Source: Stenotrophomonas sp. ESTM1D_MKCIP4_1
GTDB taxonomy: Bacteria; Pseudomonadota; Gammaproteobacteria; Xanthomonadales; Xanthomonadaceae
Length of the DNA stretch: 64,000 nt
Assembly (NCBI RefSeq): GCF_003086895.1
Contig: NZ_CP026004.1
Location: 4,411,881-4,475,880, forward strand
Reading direction: 5' to 3'
In this document: piece by piece, positions 19,794 through 27,509 of the stretch
Layout: every line of letters starts with the position of its first letter
How positions within the stretch are numbered: the stretch's first letter is position 1
Translations under genes and position numbers: made by a program
Notes under the pieces: generated by a model
The model's database searches: none
Told to the model about the DNA's origin: nothing
What the model saw: the letters and a program-made list of their open reading frames with translations, nothing else

Positions 19794-19824
19794 TTGATAG
19801 GAATGAAATTAGTAGTATCCTATC
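19794..19824 (+). promoter_or_regulatory. promoter and MarR-type operator of the efflux operon
   Basis: The inverted repeat GATAGGA (19796-19802) / TCCTATC (19818-19824) has a 15-bp spacer, a plausible MarR-dimer site. It overlaps a candidate promoter TTGATA (19794-19799), 16 bp, TATCCT (19816-19821). Transcription from it would begin within about ten bases of the marR ATG, so autorepression by the MarR product is likely and the message may be leaderless. The AT-rich composition stands out from its surroundings. Confidence 0.6.
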
Positions 19825-19832
19825 TATCTCTT

Positions 19833-20288
19833 ATGGACCGACCCCTCGACGACCGCACCCGGCTGCAGATGCAGCTCAGCTCCGGCCTGCTCTACGCAGG
19901 GCGGCAGTGGCAGCGGCTGGCCGACAGCCGGCTCGGCAGCTACGGCATCTCCACCGCCTGCACCATGCCCCTGCTGATGATCGGCCGCTCCGGCGGCGGT
20001 ATCCGCCAGGTGGCGCTGGCCCAGCAGCTGGGCATGGAAGGCCCGTCGCTGGTGCGGCTGCTGGACAAGCTGTGCGCCAGCGAGCTGGTGCGTCGCGAAA
20101 GCGATGCCAGCGACCGCCGCGCCAACCTGCTGTGGCTGACCGACGAGGGGCAGGCGCTGGTGCGCGAGCTGGAAGAACAGCTCATCGGCCTGCGCCAGGA
20201 CGTGTTCGGCGAACTTTCCATGGATGAACTGCAGGCCGTGCTGAAGGCATGGCGCCTGCTCGCCGAGGCGGCCGACCGCATCACGTAA
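19833..20288 (+). CDS. MarR-family transcriptional regulator of the efflux operon
   Basis: A 151-residue winged-helix repressor. The DNA-binding part is visible as RQVALAQQLGMEGPSLVRLLDKL followed by the wing, VRRESDASDRRANLLWLTDEG, with the DRR signature of MarR proteins. Typical ligands are small phenolic compounds that release DNA. It lies 109 bases upstream of the efflux genes, on the same strand. There is no Shine-Dalgarno sequence before the ATG at 19833. The in-frame ATG at 19803 lies inside the operator and upstream of the predicted transcript start, so it was rejected. Confidence 0.88.
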   Translation: MDRPLDDRTRLQMQLSSGLLYAGRQWQRLADSRLGSYGISTACTMPLLMIGRSGGGIRQVALAQQLGMEGPSLVRLLDKLCASELVRRESDASDRRANLLWLTDEGQALVRELEEQLIGLRQDVFGELSMDELQAVLKAWRLLAEAADRIT

Positions 20289-20396
20289 GCCCGTTGTCCC
20301 TGGAACACCGCCGCTGCCGTGAATGCGCCAGCGGCTTTTGCCCGTTGCCGTTGTCCTGTGTGTTGCCCCTTCCCTCCCCCATCCCGCCCCCTTCCG

Positions 20397-20606
20397 ATGC
20401 CCGGTGAATTCAGTCTCCACGGAGTGTTCGTCCCGACCCTGCTCGGGTTGATGTTGTTGGCCTACCTGGTCAACAGCGGCCTGCACGCGCTGCTGCAGCG
20501 TGCCGGTGCCTATCGCCATGTCTGGCATCCGGCGCTGTTCAACCTGGCGCTGTACGGGATCGTGCTTGGCCTGCTGTTCCACCTCCTGCGTTGGATGCAA
20601 TCGTGA
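20397..20606 (+). CDS. DUF1656 / AaeX-like small membrane protein
   Basis: A 69-residue protein with two hydrophobic segments (about 9-30 and 45-66) and the DUF1656 start GEFSLHGVFVPTLLGLM. These small proteins are encoded at the head of AaeAB-type aromatic-acid efflux operons; their role is not established. The stop overlaps the GTG start of the next gene by four bases. The start is at ATG 20397. Confidence 0.85.
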   Translation: MPGEFSLHGVFVPTLLGLMLLAYLVNSGLHALLQRAGAYRHVWHPALFNLALYGIVLGLLFHLLRWMQS

Positions 20607-21520
20607 ACAAGATCGTGAAGAAGACCCTTCCCATACTGCTGACCAGCGCAGCCGTGATCGTGGCCCTGCTGGTGCTGCGCCAGCTGTGGGTCTATTACAT
20701 GGATGAGCCATGGACGCGCGACGCCCATGTCGGTGCCGACGTGGTGCAGGTGGCGCCGGACGTGTCCGGCCTGGTGGAGTCGGTGAACGTGGCCGACAAC
20801 CAGGCAGTGAAGAAGGGCGACGTGCTGTTCGTGGTCGACCGCGCGCGCTACCGCATCGCGCTGGAACAGGCCAGGGCGAGCCAGGCCGAGCGCGAAGCCT
20901 CGGTGGCGCAGCTGCGCCGCGAGATCGGCCGCGACCGCAGCCTGCAGGACCTGGTGGCCGCCGAGGACGCCGAAGTGCGCCGGGCCAAGCTGCAGGCTGC
21001 ACAGGCTGCGCTGGCCACCGCCCAGGCGGCGGTGGACCTGGCCGAGCTCAACCTGGCCCGCACCGAAGTACACGCGCCGGCCGATGGCCGGGTCAACGAC
21101 CGCACCCTGCGCGTGGGCGACTACGTGGTTGCGGGCAAGCCGGTGCTGGCGCTGCTGGATACCGGTTCGTTCCGCATCGATGGCTACTTCGAGGAAACCC
21201 GCCTGCGCGGCGTGGCTCCGGGGCAGAGCGTGGACATCCGCCTGATGGGTGAATCGACCCCGCTGCATGGCCACGTGGAAAGCATCGCCGCCGGCATCGA
21301 AGACCGCTACCGCAGCAATGGCAGCACGCTGCTGCCCAATGTGACCCCGGCCTTCGACTGGGTGCGCCTGGCCCAGCGCATCCCGGTACGCATCACCATC
21401 GACGACGTGCCCGAAGGCGTGGAACTGATCGCCGGGCGTACCGCCACGGTGACCGTGCAGACCAACCGTACGAAGCACGCAGACAAGGCCGGCACCACGC
21501 CGACACAGGCGGGCCTGTGA
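20603..21520 (+). CDS. HlyD/EmrA-family membrane fusion protein (AaeA-like)
   Basis: A 305-residue periplasmic adaptor of a tripartite efflux pump. It has one N-terminal membrane anchor (ILLTSAAVIVALLVLRQLWVY), a first half-lipoyl segment with PWTRDAHVGADVVQVAPDVSG, an alpha-helical hairpin (about 85-150), a second lipoyl half ending EVHAPADGRVND, and a beta-barrel region. It would join the inner-membrane FUSC protein to the outer-membrane factor encoded next. The GTG at 20603 forms a GTGA overlap with the DUF1656 stop; a TTG at 20591 is the alternative. Confidence 0.88.
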   Translation: MNKIVKKTLPILLTSAAVIVALLVLRQLWVYYMDEPWTRDAHVGADVVQVAPDVSGLVESVNVADNQAVKKGDVLFVVDRARYRIALEQARASQAEREASVAQLRREIGRDRSLQDLVAAEDAEVRRAKLQAAQAALATAQAAVDLAELNLARTEVHAPADGRVNDRTLRVGDYVVAGKPVLALLDTGSFRIDGYFEETRLRGVAPGQSVDIRLMGESTPLHGHVESIAAGIEDRYRSNGSTLLPNVTPAFDWVRLAQRIPVRITIDDVPEGVELIAGRTATVTVQTNRTKHADKAGTTPTQAGL

Positions 21521-22986
21521 ACACCGCCCTGCCCCGTCTCGGCCTGATCGTTGCGCTGGCCAGCCTGGCCGCCTGCAGGACCGTCGGCCCGGATTACGCC
21601 CTGCCGGAAGGCTCGGCCTTCAAGCGCCCGGAGGCCAATGCGGCCTTCATCGACACCCGGAACCCGGACGTTGCCGCCAACCAGGCGCTGCCCGACCGCT
21701 GGTGGTCGCTGTACAACGATCCGGTGCTGGATGGCCTGATCACCCAGGCGCTGCGTGACAACGTTGAGCTGAAGGCCGCCGATGCGCACCTGCGCCGCGC
21801 TGCCGCCGTGTACGAACAGGCGATGGATGCCGGTGGCTTCGAGTACGAGGCCGAGGCTGGCGTCAGCCGCGCCCAGTTGTCTGCCGAGGCTTTCCTGCAG
21901 GAACACGAACTGCCGGTGATCAACCTGGCCGACGGCAAGTTCGCGGTCAGCTACCAGTTCGATCTGTTCGGCAAGCTCAAGCGGGGTGCCGAAGCCGCAC
22001 GCGCCGACGAACAGTCGGTGGCCGCCGCACGTGATCTGGCCCAGGTGAGCGTGGTGGCCGAGGTGGCCGACAGCTACCTGGAGATCTGCCATGCCAACCA
22101 CGAGCTGCACGTGGCCGAACATTCGCTGCAGCTGCAGCAGCGCAGCCGCTCGGTGACCCAGCGCCTGATCAACGCCGGCCGCGGCACGCCGCCGGAACTG
22201 GCCCGCGCCAACGCGCAGGTGGCCCTGCTGGAAGCCGCGCTGCCGCCGCTGCGCGCGCAGCGTTCGGCGGCGGCGTATTCCCTGGCCGCCCTGCTGGGCC
22301 AGACCCCCGGCCAACTGCCGCCCGGCGTGATCGACTGCGCCGACGCGCCGCGCCTGGCCCAGCCGTTGCCGGTGGGCGATGGCCGCGCGCTGCTGCAGCG
22401 CCGCCCCGACATCCGCCAGGCCGAGCGCAAGCTGGCCTCGGCCACCGCGCGGATTGGCGTGGCCACGGCCGAGCTGTACCCGGACATCCGGCTGGGCGCC
22501 TCGCTCGGTGCGGCCGGCCTGCTGGAGGACTTCGGCACACCGATGACCCAGCAATGGTCGATCGGCCCGCTGATCTCCTGGACCCTGCCGTCCTCGGGCA
22601 CCCATGCGCGCATCCACGCCGCCGAGGCAGGCGCCGACGCGGCACTGGCCGAGTTCGACCATGCAGTGCTGCAGGCGCTGCGCGAGACCCAGACCGCGCT
22701 GGACCGCTATGCACAGGATCTTCGCCGCCTGCAGTCGCTGCGCGAAGCCCAGCAGCAGGCCGCGCTGGCCGCCGAGCAGAACCGCCGGCTGTACCAGGGC
22801 GGTCGCACGCCGTACCTGTCCAGCCTGGATGCCGACCGCAGCCTGGCCACCAGCGATGCCACCCTGGCCGCGGCCGAAGCCCAGGTGTCGCGCGACCAGA
22901 TCCATCTGTTCCTGGTGCTCGGCGGCGGCTGGCAGACCACGGTGGCCCCGGCCGCTCCTGCCACCGCACAGGCCACGGCGAAGTAA
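21517..22986 (+). CDS. outer-membrane efflux lipoprotein (NodT/TolC family)
   Basis: A 489-residue outer-membrane factor. The signal peptide ends in the lipobox LAAC (Cys about 20), followed by TVGPDYALP, the usual NodT start. The two OEP repeats contain long helices with WWSLYNDPVLDGLI, VSYQFDLFGKLKRGAEAARA and, in the second half, RRPDIRQAERKLASATARIG and ALRETQTALDRYA. It forms the trimeric exit duct for the pump. The GTG start overlaps the stop of the adaptor gene (GTGA). Having the outer-membrane factor in the operon distinguishes this from the E. coli aaeXAB arrangement. Confidence 0.9.
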   Translation: MNTALPRLGLIVALASLAACRTVGPDYALPEGSAFKRPEANAAFIDTRNPDVAANQALPDRWWSLYNDPVLDGLITQALRDNVELKAADAHLRRAAAVYEQAMDAGGFEYEAEAGVSRAQLSAEAFLQEHELPVINLADGKFAVSYQFDLFGKLKRGAEAARADEQSVAAARDLAQVSVVAEVADSYLEICHANHELHVAEHSLQLQQRSRSVTQRLINAGRGTPPELARANAQVALLEAALPPLRAQRSAAAYSLAALLGQTPGQLPPGVIDCADAPRLAQPLPVGDGRALLQRRPDIRQAERKLASATARIGVATAELYPDIRLGASLGAAGLLEDFGTPMTQQWSIGPLISWTLPSSGTHARIHAAEAGADAALAEFDHAVLQALRETQTALDRYAQDLRRLQSLREAQQQAALAAEQNRRLYQGGRTPYLSSLDADRSLATSDATLAAAEAQVSRDQIHLFLVLGGGWQTTVAPAAPATAQATAK

Positions 22987-22989
22987 GCC

Positions 22990-25029
22990 ATGAACGCGCT
23001 GACCGACCGCCAGGCCTGGCTGTTCTCGATCAAGACCTATCTGGCCGCAGTGGCCGCGCTGTACATCGCCATGGCCGGCAACCTGTCGCGCCCGTATTGG
23101 GCGATGGGCACGGTGTACATCGTCAGCCAGCCGCTGCTGGGGCCGACCCGGGCCAAGGGTGTGTACCGCATCGTCGGTACCCTGGTGGCCGGCCTGGCGA
23201 CCCTGCTGGTACTGCCGGCCCTGGTGGAAACGCCCTTCGTACTGAGTGCGGCGATGTCGGTCTGGCTGGCCGCCTGCCTGTTCCTGGCCCTGCTCAACCG
23301 TGGCCCGCGTGGCTATGCGTTTTTGCTGGCCGGTTACACCACCGCCTTCATCGGCTTCCCGGCGGTCACTTCGCCGGAAACCATCTTCGATACCGTGGTG
23401 GCGCGCAGCGAGGAGATCATCCTCGGCACGGTGGTGGCGGTGCTGGCGGCCTCGCTGCTGTTCCCGGCCTCGGTGCAGCCGATGCTGCGCACCCGCATCG
23501 GCAACTGGATGGAGGATGCCGCGCAGTGGTGCCGGCAGATCCTCGAGCGTGGCCGCGCCCATGCCCCGCGCAACCGGCTGGCCGCCGACCTGGTGCAGTT
23601 CGAGGCGCTCATCGAGTTCCTGCGCCGCGATGATCCGCGCCATGCGGGTGGCGCCGTTTCGATGGAACGCCTGCGCGAGCGCATGCTGCTTTTGCTGCCG
23701 GTGCTGTCCTCGATTGCCGACCGCTTGAGCGCACTGCGCAGCGATGGCCAGGCCTTGCCTGAGGGGCTGCCGGCGCTGGTCGATGACATCCGCGACTGGA
23801 TCGATGCGCCCGCCAGCGCCAGCGCCTATGCCCGCCTGCGCGCGCGCATCAGTGCGCTGAAACCGCAGGTGGACAGTGACCTGCAACACCTGCAGCTGGC
23901 CAGCCTGCTGCTGCGCCTGGAGGAGCTGGTGGACCTGTGGCAGGACTGCCGCACCCTGCAGCACGCCATCGACCAGGGCACGGCACCGCTGGACCGCGCG
24001 CATTACCGCATCCGCACCGAACGCGTGGCCACCGACAAGCACGTGGACTACGGCATGGCGCTGTTCTCCGCGCTCAGCGCCGGCGTGGCATTGATGAGCT
24101 ACTGCGTCCTGTGGATATGCCTGGGCTGGGAGGGTGGCGGCAACGGCGCGATGATGGCGGCGGTCACTGCCGCGTTCTTCGCTGCGCAGGATGACCCGGC
24201 ACCGAGCATGGTCTCGTTCCTGGTGTGGGCCATCGTCGCTTCGCTGGTGGCCGGCGTGTACCTGTTCGGCGTGTTCCCGGCCGTGCATGACTTCGGTCTG
24301 CTGGCACTGGTGCTGGCCGTGGCGTTCCTGCCGCTGGGCCTGATGCTGCACCACCCCAAGAGCGCCTTGTTCGCGCTGCCGCTGACCGTGAACCTGGCTG
24401 CTCTGCTGAGCCTGCAGAACACCTACAGCGCCAACATCCAGAGCTTCCTCAACTCGTCCATCGCGATGTTCATCGGCATTGGCTTTGCGGTGGTGATGAC
24501 GCGCCTGTTCCGTTCAGTAGGTGCCGAATGGACCGCGCGCCGCCTGGTGCGCCAGGGGTGGACCACGCTGGCCGAAGCCGCCGAAGGGCGTGGCCAGCAG
24601 GACCGCCAGCGCTTTGCCGCACGCATGCTCGATCTGCTGGGCCTGCTCGCACCACGCCTGGCGGCAACCCCGGAAGGCAGCGACATCGCCTCGGTGGACA
24701 TGCTCAACGAGGCGCGCATCGGCCTGAACATCCTGCAGCTGCGTCGCGCCCGGCTGGAACTGCCCGAACGCAGCCGCGAAGCGGTCGAGCACATCCTGGA
24801 AGAGATTGCCGCGCACTACCGCCGGCAGATCATTGCGCGTCACCCGATCGCCCCGGCCGAGGCACTGCGCGAGCGCCTGGACACCTCACTGGGCCGCGTC
24901 GGCGGCGTGGCTGCGTGCAAAGCACGCGACGAGGCGCTGATGGGCCTGATCGGCCTGCGCTTCGCGCTGTTCCCGGAGGCGAAGGCACTGGCACCGGGGT
25001 TGGCGATGAGTGCGGCCGAACCCTCGTAG
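22990..25029 (+). CDS. FUSC-family inner-membrane efflux protein (AaeB-like)
   Basis: A 679-residue protein with two blocks of about five to six membrane segments (about 12-165 and 345-500) separated by a cytoplasmic helical domain. This is the duplicated layout of the fusaric-acid-resistance/AaeB family, with NLSRPYWAMGTVYIVSQPLLG and the second-block GGNGAMMAAVTAAFFA. Such proteins export aromatic carboxylic acids such as hydroxybenzoates or fusaric acid; the actual substrate cannot be read from sequence. It starts three bases after the preceding stop and is the last gene of the five-gene unit. Confidence 0.9.
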   Translation: MNALTDRQAWLFSIKTYLAAVAALYIAMAGNLSRPYWAMGTVYIVSQPLLGPTRAKGVYRIVGTLVAGLATLLVLPALVETPFVLSAAMSVWLAACLFLALLNRGPRGYAFLLAGYTTAFIGFPAVTSPETIFDTVVARSEEIILGTVVAVLAASLLFPASVQPMLRTRIGNWMEDAAQWCRQILERGRAHAPRNRLAADLVQFEALIEFLRRDDPRHAGGAVSMERLRERMLLLLPVLSSIADRLSALRSDGQALPEGLPALVDDIRDWIDAPASASAYARLRARISALKPQVDSDLQHLQLASLLLRLEELVDLWQDCRTLQHAIDQGTAPLDRAHYRIRTERVATDKHVDYGMALFSALSAGVALMSYCVLWICLGWEGGGNGAMMAAVTAAFFAAQDDPAPSMVSFLVWAIVASLVAGVYLFGVFPAVHDFGLLALVLAVAFLPLGLMLHHPKSALFALPLTVNLAALLSLQNTYSANIQSFLNSSIAMFIGIGFAVVMTRLFRSVGAEWTARRLVRQGWTTLAEAAEGRGQQDRQRFAARMLDLLGLLAPRLAATPEGSDIASVDMLNEARIGLNILQLRRARLELPERSREAVEHILEEIAAHYRRQIIARHPIAPAEALRERLDTSLGRVGGVAACKARDEALMGLIGLRFALFPEAKALAPGLAMSAAEPS

Positions 25030-25062
25030 CGCGATACCCTGTGCAGCCACAGATCCCACGCC

Positions 25063-25101
25063 GGGGTCGGATCCTTCGCCAAGGGCGTAGGCTCTGACCC
25101 C
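25063..25101. repeat. GGGGTC...GACCCC palindrome
   Basis: A member of the second palindrome family: GGGGTCGGATCC on the left, GGCTCTGACCCC on the right, with a divergent middle. It lies between the efflux operon and the next gene. Confidence 0.75.
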
Positions 25102-25121
25102 GCCATGCACAGGACGGTTCC

Positions 25122-25520
25122 ATGAGTTACGACATGATGGTGTTCGAGGCCAGCGCGGCCCCGCGCGAAGCAGCGGCCTTCATCGCCTGGTTCGAGAAGC
25201 AGGCACAGTGGGGCGAAAACCACGAGTACGACGACCCGGTGGTCAGCAGCCCGGCACTGCAGGCATGGTTTGCGGACATGGCGCAGGAGTACCCGCCGAT
25301 GAACGGGCCGCTGAGCAACGACGATGACGACCGTGCCGAGGTGACCGATTACAGCATCGGCCGCGAGGTGATCTACGGGGCGTTCGCGTACTCGGTGGCC
25401 GAACGTGCGCACGGGCGCGTGCAGGATCTGGCCGAGAAGCACGGCGTGGGTTTTTTCGACCTGAGTGCCGATGAAGCAGCGATCGTTTTTCCCGATGGCC
25501 TGGTGCTGATCGCGGAATGA
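25122..25520 (+). CDS. uncharacterised conserved acidic protein
   Basis: A 132-residue soluble protein without signal peptide or membrane segment. It begins MSYDMMVFEASAAPREAAAF and has a central ALQAWFADMAQEYPPMNGPL and a C-terminal IVFPDGLVLIAE. I recognise the general pattern from uncharacterised bacterial proteins with the same opening but know no function. It is strongly acidic. Palindromic repeats flank it on both sides, so it is probably transcribed on its own. Codon use matches its neighbours. Confidence 0.75.
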   Translation: MSYDMMVFEASAAPREAAAFIAWFEKQAQWGENHEYDDPVVSSPALQAWFADMAQEYPPMNGPLSNDDDDRAEVTDYSIGREVIYGAFAYSVAERAHGRVQDLAEKHGVGFFDLSADEAAIVFPDGLVLIAE

Positions 25521-25522
25521 AA

Positions 25523-25680
25523 TAGGTGTCGACCTTGGTCGACACGGGGTCGGATATCGATGTCTGACAGATGTGTCGACCAACGGTCGACACCTACCAA
25601 CAGCCGCAGTTTCCAGTAGATCCACGCCATGCGTGGATGGGGGTCAGAGCCCGTTCCCGTCGGCATCGGGATCTGACCCC
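25523..25680. repeat. palindrome cluster that overlaps the end of recD
   Basis: SMAG-like 25523-25545 (GTGTCGACCTTGGTCGACAC) is followed by a minus SMAG 25573-25598 (GTAGGTGTCGACCGTTGG) and a plus SMAG 25616-25640 (GTAGATCCACGCCATGCG). A GGGGTC...GACCCC palindrome at 25640-25680 completes the cluster. The last element supplies the stop and final eleven codons of recD. Confidence 0.8.
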
Positions 25681-27509
25681 GGCTCTGCACCCAAGCGCCA
25701 CGCCAATCCGCCGAGGCGGCTCGCGTGCCGCTTCAACGCGGCTTTCAGCACCGCTTCGCTGCCGGCCACGTGCAGCACCTGGCGGGCGCGGGTCATACCG
25801 GTGTAGACCAGCTCGCGCGACAGCACACGACTGTCCTGGCGGGGAAGCTGCAACCAGACTTCATCGAACTCCGAGCCCTGTGCCTTGTGCACGGTCATGG
25901 CGAAGGCGCTTTCGTGCGCCGGCAGTGCTGCCGGATGGAACGCCCGCGGCTGCTCGGCGGCGTCACCAGGGAACCAGGCCGCCATCGCACCGCTGCTGTC
26001 CCGCAGGCAGATGCCGATGTCCCCGTTGAACAGACGATGGCGATAGCTGTTCTCGGTCACCAGCAGCAGGCGGCCCTGGAAGTAGCCCGGCGTGTTGCCG
26101 GCCAGCAGCTGTTCGATGCGGCTGTTGAGCCCGCGTGCGCCCTGCGGGCCTTCGCGCAGGGCCGTCAGCACGCGCAGGCGGCCGGCCTGCTGCAGCGCGC
26201 GGCCGGGGTCTTCGGCCTCGGCCAGCGCCCGCCAGTGCGAAAGCAGGTGCTCACGCTGGCCGCGCAGCGGGTCGGCGTCATTGTCGTGGAAGTGGACACC
26301 GGACAGCTGCCCTGCACGCAGCAACGCCAGGGCCGTATCGCTGTCGCCTTCGCGCACGGCCTGGGCCAACGGCGCCAGCTGCAATGCGTCGCTCTGCCGG
26401 TAGCCGCGCTGCAGCTGCACGCGACGGCCAGCAAAGGCGCGCGGCGCGGCTGGCGGCTGCAGGGTCGGTGTTGCCAGCAGATGATGCAGGGCCTGCGCAT
26501 CGTCGGCACGGGTGCCGGTGCCATCGCCACTGGCGCGCAGGATGGCGCTGAGCACGTCGCCCGCTTCCACCGAGGGCAGCTGGTCCGGATCACCCAGCAG
26601 GATCAGGCGGGTGCCGCTGGCAATGGCATCGACCAGCTTGGCCATCAGCGGCAGATCGATCATCGAGGCTTCGTCCACCACCACGACGTCCACCGGCAAC
26701 GGATTGTCAGCGTGGTGGCGGAAACGCGGTGAATCGGGGATGACGCCGAGCAGGCGATGCAGGGTGGTACCGGTGGTCGGCAATGCCGCACACAGCGCCG
26801 GATCCAGGCCTTCTTCCTGCAGCCGCTGCACGGCCAGGCGCAGGCTTTCGGCCATGCGTTCGGCGGCGCGCCCGGTCGGTGCCGCCAGGGCGACCTGTGG
26901 CACCGGTGCGCCCGCCTGCAGGGCCTGCGCAGCCAGCAGCAACAAGAGGCGGGCGATGGTGGTGGTCTTGCCGGTGCCGGGACCGCCCGTCACCAGCGCC
27001 AACGGATGGCGCAGGGTCACGCCGGCCGCACGTGCCTGGTGGTCTTCCTGCACGGCGGCAGCGGGGAACAGCCGTGCGAACAGCGGCGCCAGCGCGGCCA
27101 GGTCCGGTGGCGGCAACGGATGCCGGCCGATGCGCTGCAGGCCTGCGGCCAGCTGTCGTTCGTACTCGCGGTAACGGCGCAGGTACAGCAGGCCGTTTTC
27201 GAGCACCAGGGGGGCCTCCCCGGCAGCAGCATCGGCATCCTCCGGCTGCGCCACCCAGGGCGACGCCTGCAGCTGGGCCAGCCAGTGCTGCGCAGGCGGC
27301 CATGGAATCTCACCCTCGATCAGGCGGCCGGGTTGCCACGGATCGAAGCCGGCGTGCCCCTGCGACACTGCCAGCGACGCCAACGCTGCGGCCACCGCCA
27401 CGCCATCGGGCGTGTCGTGGCGCAGCCGCAGCAGACTGGTGGCCAGCGCATGGTCGAGCGTGCGCAGGTGCCCGCCGCGGTACAGCTGCTTTAGCAGGGT
27501 CTCGCTCAT
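25644..27509 (-). CDS. recD: exodeoxyribonuclease V subunit alpha (RecD)
   Basis: A 621-residue superfamily 1B helicase, the fast 5'-3' motor of RecBCD. Motif I is LVTGGPGTGKTTTIARLL (about 172-189); motif II is VVVDEASMIDLPLM, motif III LLGDPDQLPSVEAGDVL, and motif VI is TVHKAQGSEFDEVWLQLPRQ. The N-terminal domain contacts RecB/RecC. The start overlaps the recB stop (ATGA), completing a recC-recB-recD unit. The C-terminal tail GSDPDADGNGL and the stop are encoded by a palindromic repeat, so the ancestral end probably lay before it. Confidence 0.93.
   Translation of the reverse strand: MSETLLKQLYRGGHLRTLDHALATSLLRLRHDTPDGVAVAAALASLAVSQGHAGFDPWQPGRLIEGEIPWPPAQHWLAQLQASPWVAQPEDADAAAGEAPLVLENGLLYLRRYREYERQLAAGLQRIGRHPLPPPDLAALAPLFARLFPAAAVQEDHQARAAGVTLRHPLALVTGGPGTGKTTTIARLLLLLAAQALQAGAPVPQVALAAPTGRAAERMAESLRLAVQRLQEEGLDPALCAALPTTGTTLHRLLGVIPDSPRFRHHADNPLPVDVVVVDEASMIDLPLMAKLVDAIASGTRLILLGDPDQLPSVEAGDVLSAILRASGDGTGTRADDAQALHHLLATPTLQPPAAPRAFAGRRVQLQRGYRQSDALQLAPLAQAVREGDSDTALALLRAGQLSGVHFHDNDADPLRGQREHLLSHWRALAEAEDPGRALQQAGRLRVLTALREGPQGARGLNSRIEQLLAGNTPGYFQGRLLLVTENSYRHRLFNGDIGICLRDSSGAMAAWFPGDAAEQPRAFHPAALPAHESAFAMTVHKAQGSEFDEVWLQLPRQDSRVLSRELVYTGMTRARQVLHVAGSEAVLKAALKRHASRLGGLAWRLGAEPGSDPDADGNGL

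Noticed and set aside
21307..24354. Minus-strand frame of 1015 codons antisense to the efflux genes
   Set aside because: It is a shadow of three coupled genes with clear domains on the plus strand, with composition typical of antisense frames (Gln, Arg, Gly, His).
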